From contig NZ_AP024590.1 in the NCBI RefSeq assembly GCF_018323985.1, forward strand, positions 3,720,001 to 3,784,000: a stretch of 64,000 nt of DNA, read 5' to 3'. This stretch comes from Enterobacter kobei. Lineage in GTDB: Bacteria > Pseudomonadota > Gammaproteobacteria > Enterobacterales > Enterobacteriaceae. The notes below the pieces were generated by a model. It saw only the letters and a program-made list of their open reading frames with translations. It was not told the DNA's origin and made no database searches. This document shows positions 60,305 through 64,000 of this stretch, piece after piece. Each line of letters begins with the position of its first letter. Within the stretch, counting starts at the first letter, position 1. The position numbers were made by a program, and so were the translations under genes.

Positions 60305-61496
60305 AACGCTGTGGCAATGGCGCGGGCTGGATCAGGCGGGTGCGCCGCAGAAGGGACTGTTATGGGCTGAGGATCGGGTCAGCGTGGCAATGGTGCTGCA
60401 ACGCCGCGCTATCCATCTCTTAGCACTCAAACGCTGCCCGGTGCGCATTCACGCCTGGCGGGGAACGCAGAGCATGGAGCTGATCCGCCAGTTAGCCACG
60501 CTGTTGCAGGCGGGGCTGACGCTGCCGGAGGCGTTACGGCTATTAGCCGGACAGCATCCTCGCCCCCAGTGGCAGGCACTGCTGCAACATATGGCGGAAG
60601 CGCTGGAACAGGGCACGCCCTTTTCGGCGGCGATCCAGCAATGGCCACAGGCGTTTCCACCGCTGTACGTTGCCCTGATCCACACCGGTGAGCTGACGGG
60701 TAAGCTCGATAGTTGTTGTTTTGAACTGGCGGCCCAGCAAAAAGCGCAGCGGCTGCTGGCGGCGAAGGTTAAAAAGGCGCTGCGCTATCCGCTGATGGTG
60801 TTATCGCTGGCGGTGCTGATTGTGCTGGCCATGGTCTATCTGGTGCTGCCGGAGTTTGCTGCCATCTACCGTACCTTCAACGCGCCGCTGCCGGCACTCA
60901 CGCGCGGGGTGATGGCGCTGGCAGACCTGATCCAGCAGTGGGGCGCGGCGGTACTGATACTGTTCATCCTGTTACTGCTCGCCCTGCACGGACTGCGCAA
61001 AAAGCCCGGCTGGTTGCGCTTTCGTCAGCGCCTGCTGCTGCGGTTCCCGGTGGTGGGCGATCTGCTGCGCGGGCAAAAGCTCAGCCAGATTTTTACCGTG
61101 CTGGCACTGACGCAAAACGCCGGTATCGCCTTTTTGCAGGGGCTGGAGAGTGTGAAGCATACGCTGCCCTGCCCGTACTGGCAGGATGTGCTGCATAACG
61201 TCCATCAGGAGGTCACGCAGGGAATGCCGATATGGCAGGCACTGAAAAACAGCCGCGAATTTACCCCGCTCTGTGTACAGCTGGTCAGAACCGGTGAAGC
61301 GTCAGGGGCGCTGGATACCATGTTGGGGGATCTGGCCCGCTATCACAGCGAAAAAACCCAGCATCTGGCGGATAATCTGGCCGCACTGCTGGAGCCGGTG
61401 ATGCTGATTGTGACGGGATTAATTATTGGTACGCTGGTGGTGGCAATGTATCTGCCGGTGTTCCATCTGGGGGATGCAATGAGTGGAATGGGATAA
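60294..61496 (+). CDS. hofC: Type IV pilus inner-membrane platform protein HofC (GspF/PilC family)
   Basis: The 400-residue inner-membrane protein is expected to anchor the assembly ATPase. It has two GspF/PilC domains (about 65-185 and 265-390), each with the family turn, seen as LIHTGELTGKLD in the first and LVRTGEASGALDTML in the second. Three membrane segments lie near 165-190, 215-235 and 370-392. It starts inside hofB (11-base overlap). Other pilus genes such as the secretin are not in this window; in enterics they sit at the hofMNOPQ locus. Confidence 0.95.
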   Translation: MPIKTLWQWRGLDQAGAPQKGLLWAEDRVSVAMVLQRRAIHLLALKRCPVRIHAWRGTQSMELIRQLATLLQAGLTLPEALRLLAGQHPRPQWQALLQHMAEALEQGTPFSAAIQQWPQAFPPLYVALIHTGELTGKLDSCCFELAAQQKAQRLLAAKVKKALRYPLMVLSLAVLIVLAMVYLVLPEFAAIYRTFNAPLPALTRGVMALADLIQQWGAAVLILFILLLLALHGLRKKPGWLRFRQRLLLRFPVVGDLLRGQKLSQIFTVLALTQNAGIAFLQGLESVKHTLPCPYWQDVLHNVHQEVTQGMPIWQALKNSREFTPLCVQLVRTGEASGALDTMLGDLARYHSEKTQHLADNLAALLEPVMLIVTGLIIGTLVVAMYLPVFHLGDAMSGMG

Positions 61497-61497
61497 G

Positions 61498-61521
61498 GCT
61501 GGCGCAGCGAGCCGCGCCAGC
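61498..61521. terminator. Stem-loop between convergent hofC and guaC
   Basis: GCTGGCGC and GCGCCAGC form a perfect 8-bp stem around AGCGAGCC. Neither strand has a good T tract, so this is a weak terminator call; it could be a 3'-end stabilising structure for either gene. Confidence 0.45.
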
Positions 61522-61528
61522 AGAGGCA

Positions 61529-62572
61529 TCAGAGGCTGTTGAACACGCGGTTCTCTTGCTCCGCTACGCGGATAAAGGTGGTGCGCTTGGTCAGCTCTTT
61601 CAGACGGGATGCGCCCACGTAGGTGCAGGCAGAACGCAGGCCGCCGAGGATATCGCGGGCGGTGTTTTCAACCGGGCCACGCATGGGAAGCTTCACGGTT
61701 TTCCCTTCGGCTGCACGGTAACCCGCAACGCCGCCAACATGACGATTCATCGCGGATTCAGAGCTCATGCCGTAAAACAGCATGAATTTCTCACCGTTTT
61801 CATCCACCACGGTGCCGCCGCTTTCATCATGGCCCGCCAGCATACCGCCGAGCATCACAAAATCTGCGCCGCCACCGAAGGCTTTCGCCACGTCACCCGG
61901 TACGGTGCAGCCGCCGTCGCTGACGATTTGACCGCCCAGACCGTGCGCTGCATCAGCACATTCGATCACCGCGGACAGCTGCGGATAGCCCACGCCGGTT
62001 TTTACACGGGTGGTACAGACGGAGCCCGGGCCAATGCCCACTTTGACGATATCCGCGCCGCAGAGGATCAGCTCTTCACACATTTCGCCGGTCACTACGT
62101 TGCCCGCGCAGATGGTTTTATTCGGCCAGGCTTCGCGCGCTTTGGTCACAAACTGCGAGAAGTGCTCGGAGTAACCATTTGCCACGTCAATGCAAATAAA
62201 GTTCAGGGCCGGATTCAGGGCGAGGATCTGACGGGTTTTGTCGAAATCCGCATCAGAGGTACCGGTGGAAACCATCACGTGTTTTAACACCGCATCGGAT
62301 TCACGCTCAGCGAATGCCTGCCAGTCGGCCACGGAATAGTGTTTATGTACCGCCGTCAGGATGTCGAATGAAGCCAGTGCTTTTGCCATCGCGAAAGTGC
62401 CGACGGTATCCATATTGGCGGCAATAATCGGCACGCCTGACCAGGCCATACCTGAATGCTTAAAGGTGAATTCGCGTCCCAGTTCAACGTCGGAACGGCT
62501 TTTGAGGGTGGAACGTTTAGGGCGGATAAGGACGTCTTTGAAACCTAACTTCAAATCTTCTTCGATACGCAT
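61529..62572 (-). CDS. guaC: GMP reductase
   Basis: Converts GMP to IMP with NADPH, linking guanine to adenine nucleotide pools. The 347-residue product has the IMPDH/GMPR barrel with catalytic Cys186 in GPGSVCTTRVKTG (the E. coli number), the substrate-phosphate loop SDGGCTVPGDVAKA and the LGGMLAGHDESGG segment. There is no CBS domain, as expected for GMPR rather than IMPDH. It is a single gene, divergent from coaE and convergent with hofC. Confidence 0.97.
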   Translation of the reverse strand: MRIEEDLKLGFKDVLIRPKRSTLKSRSDVELGREFTFKHSGMAWSGVPIIAANMDTVGTFAMAKALASFDILTAVHKHYSVADWQAFAERESDAVLKHVMVSTGTSDADFDKTRQILALNPALNFICIDVANGYSEHFSQFVTKAREAWPNKTICAGNVVTGEMCEELILCGADIVKVGIGPGSVCTTRVKTGVGYPQLSAVIECADAAHGLGGQIVSDGGCTVPGDVAKAFGGGADFVMLGGMLAGHDESGGTVVDENGEKFMLFYGMSSESAMNRHVGGVAGYRAAEGKTVKLPMRGPVENTARDILGGLRSACTYVGASRLKELTKRTTFIRVAEQENRVFNSL

Positions 62573-62833
62573 GTAGGGGTCCTGGGGTTAATGGCGATAA
62601 AAGCAATCTGTCAAACACACAACTCCAGTGACGCTATCATACGCACTAAATAGGTCTGCGCAAGACTGCGAAATTCTCTTTTTTTACGCTACAATCCTAT
62701 AAATTTACCTGGAAAACAGGCCTGTTTCGTCACATCTGACACGCCGTTTTCTGTACAAATTATAACCGATTGATTTACGAACCAAATAAATTGACCGGTC
62801 GTCGTCTGGCTGACCACTTTGGGATTTTGCTTT

Positions 62834-63454
62834 ATGGGGTATACGGTCGCCTTAACCGGGGGTATTGGCAGTGGCAAAACCACTGTCGCGAACGCTTTCT
62901 CCCGCTGTGGGGTTAACGTAGTTGACGCAGATGTTATCGCCCGCCAGGTAGTAGAACCGGGTACGCCCGCCCTGGCCGCCATCGGCGAGCGCTTCGGCGA
63001 CACGGTCATTAACGCAGACGGCACGTTAAACCGTCGCATGCTGCGCGAACGCATTTTTTCCTCCCCGGCAGACAAAGCCTGGCTTAACGCACAACTTCAT
63101 CCGTTAATTCACCAGGAAACCCAGCGCCAGATTGCGCAGGCGACATCGCCTTACGTCTTATGGGTCGTTCCGCTACTGGTGGAAAATCAGTTACATACCA
63201 AAGCCGATCGGGTGCTGGTAGTGGATGTCTCGCCTGAAATACAACTCTCTCGCACCATGCAGCGCGATGGCGTAACACGCGAACATGCCGAACAAATTCT
63301 CGCCGCGCAAGCGACGCGGGAGGCTCGCCTGGCCGTCGCTGATGATGTTATTGACAATAATGGCGCACCAGATGCAGTGGCATCGGATGTTGCCCGTCTG
63401 CATGCCGCGTACCTCCGCTACGCCGCGCAGGCCGCTTCACAGGAAAAACGCTAA
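62834..63454 (+). CDS. coaE: Dephospho-CoA kinase
   Basis: Last step of coenzyme A synthesis: phosphorylates the 3'-hydroxyl of dephospho-CoA. The 206-residue product has the P-loop ALTGGIGSGKTT (about 6-17), DADVIARQVV (catalytic Asp region, about 32-41) and the LID region around RTMQRDGVTREHAEQI. The ATG at 62834 gives the E. coli length; an in-frame upstream codon at 62819 is less likely. The stop overlaps the zapD start by one base (TAATG). Confidence 0.95.
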   Translation: MGYTVALTGGIGSGKTTVANAFSRCGVNVVDADVIARQVVEPGTPALAAIGERFGDTVINADGTLNRRMLRERIFSSPADKAWLNAQLHPLIHQETQRQIAQATSPYVLWVVPLLVENQLHTKADRVLVVDVSPEIQLSRTMQRDGVTREHAEQILAAQATREARLAVADDVIDNNGAPDAVASDVARLHAAYLRYAAQAASQEKR

Positions 63455-64000
63455 TGCACACCCACGTCCTTTTTGAACATCCGCTTAACGAGAAAATGCG
63501 CACCTGGTTGCGCATTGAATTTTTGATCCAGCAGCTGTCCTGCCGTTTACCCATCGCCGATGCCACCGATGCGCTGCATTTTTTCCGTAATATCGGCGAT
63601 CTGCTGGATGTGTTCGAGCGCGGTGAAGTGCGCACAGAATTATTGAAAGAGCTGGAGCGCCAGCAGCGTAAGTTAAAAGCCTGGATTGAAGTGCCGGGCG
63701 TGGATCAGGAGCGGATCGCCGCCGTGAGTGAACAGCTTCGGCAGTGCAGCACCCTGCTGATGTCCGCGCCGCGCATTGGTCAGTTACTGCGGGAAGATAA
63801 GCTGATTGGTCTGGTGCGCCAGCGTCTGAGCATTCCTGGCGGCTGCTGTAGCTTTGATTTGCCGACGCTGCATCTGTGGCTGCATTTGCCCCAGGCACAG
63901 CGGGACGAGCAGGTCAGCATCTGGCTTAATAGTCTGCAACCGTTGACGCAGACGCTTACCCTGATCCTCGATTTAGTCCGTAATTCCGCGCCATTCCGTA
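63454..64000 (+). CDS. zapD: Cell division protein ZapD (partial, N-terminal part)
   Basis: FtsZ-bundling protein that stabilises the Z ring. The first 182 codons are present; the gene leaves the window on the right. The N-terminus HTHVLFEHPLNEKMRTWLRI and the later RIGQLLREDKLIGLVRQRLS and SIPGGCCSFDLPTLHLWLHL segments match E. coli ZapD (formerly YacF) closely. The start codon shares its A with the coaE stop, so the two are translationally linked. Confidence 0.95.
   Translation, partial: MHTHVLFEHPLNEKMRTWLRIEFLIQQLSCRLPIADATDALHFFRNIGDLLDVFERGEVRTELLKELERQQRKLKAWIEVPGVDQERIAAVSEQLRQCSTLLMSAPRIGQLLREDKLIGLVRQRLSIPGGCCSFDLPTLHLWLHLPQAQRDEQVSIWLNSLQPLTQTLTLILDLVRNSAPFR

Noticed and set aside
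1..64000. CRISPR arrays, tRNA or rRNA genes, insertion sequences, prophage or toxin-antitoxin modules
   Set aside because: No regularly spaced repeats, no cloverleaf-type sequence, no transposase, integrase or phage structural gene was seen among the reading frames or gaps.

Overview
The window is a chromosomal segment from a gammaproteobacterium of the family Enterobacteriaceae. Nearly every gene has a clear Escherichia coli counterpart of the same length, and the order matches the E. coli clcA-hemL-fhuBDCA-mrcB-hrpB-sfsA-dksA-pcnB-folK-panBCD-can-hpt-gcd-cueO-speED-acnB-lpd-aceFE-pdhR-aroP-ampED-nadC-ppdD-hofBC-guaC-coaE-zapD block, read here from the opposite strand. The sequence has moderately high G+C and several REP/BIME elements. 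I cannot fix the genus. Loss of yadD, yadI and the folK-panB fimbrial cluster of E. coli K-12, together with the accessory insertions below, points to a relative such as Enterobacter, Leclercia, Lelliottia or Citrobacter (inference).

Layout. 1-2 kb: partial clcA and hemL. 2.1-8.0 kb: ferric hydroxamate uptake (fhuB, fhuD, fhuC, fhuA) under a Fur box. 8.2-13.6 kb: an accessory chaperone-usher fimbrial operon (major subunit, chaperone, usher, tip adhesin) with an A+T-rich leader, inserted between mrcB and fhuA. 13.6-18.7 kb: mrcB (PBP1b) and hrpB. 18.8-25.7 kb: a rightward run of thpR, sfsA, dksA, gluQ, pcnB, folK and panBCD, covering RNA metabolism, the stringent response, folate and pantothenate. 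25.7-30.2 kb: yadE, the YadGH ABC exporter, carbonic anhydrase and hpt. 30.4-36.8 kb: PQQ glucose dehydrogenase with a perfect CRP site, the CueO copper oxidase, yacC and the spermidine genes speED. 37.1-38.1 kb: a short YadA-type trimeric autotransporter inserted between speD and yacL.

38.2-51.4 kb: yacL, acnB, a DUF3300-DUF2950 envelope pair (yacH and a partner), then the pyruvate dehydrogenase operon (pdhR-aceE-aceF-lpd) with a palindromic PdhR operator. 51.9-55.8 kb: aroP, followed by an accessory pair of a GPH-family sugar symporter and a cytoplasmic GH43 glycosidase. 55.9-64 kb: ampED, nadC, a type IV pilin/ATPase/platform set (ppdD-hofB-hofC), guaC, coaE and partial zapD.

Most of the window is ordinary conserved core. 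The parts that vary between relatives are the fimbrial operon, the trimeric autotransporter, the sugar symporter/GH43 pair, the surface loops of FhuA and the Met/His-rich segment of CueO. Other notable points are a conserved non-AUG (AUU) start for pcnB, hairpins that may set gene dosage inside operons, and a hairpin family that recurs with one 9-bp stem and three different triloops. I saw no tRNA, rRNA, CRISPR array, insertion sequence, integrase or prophage gene.
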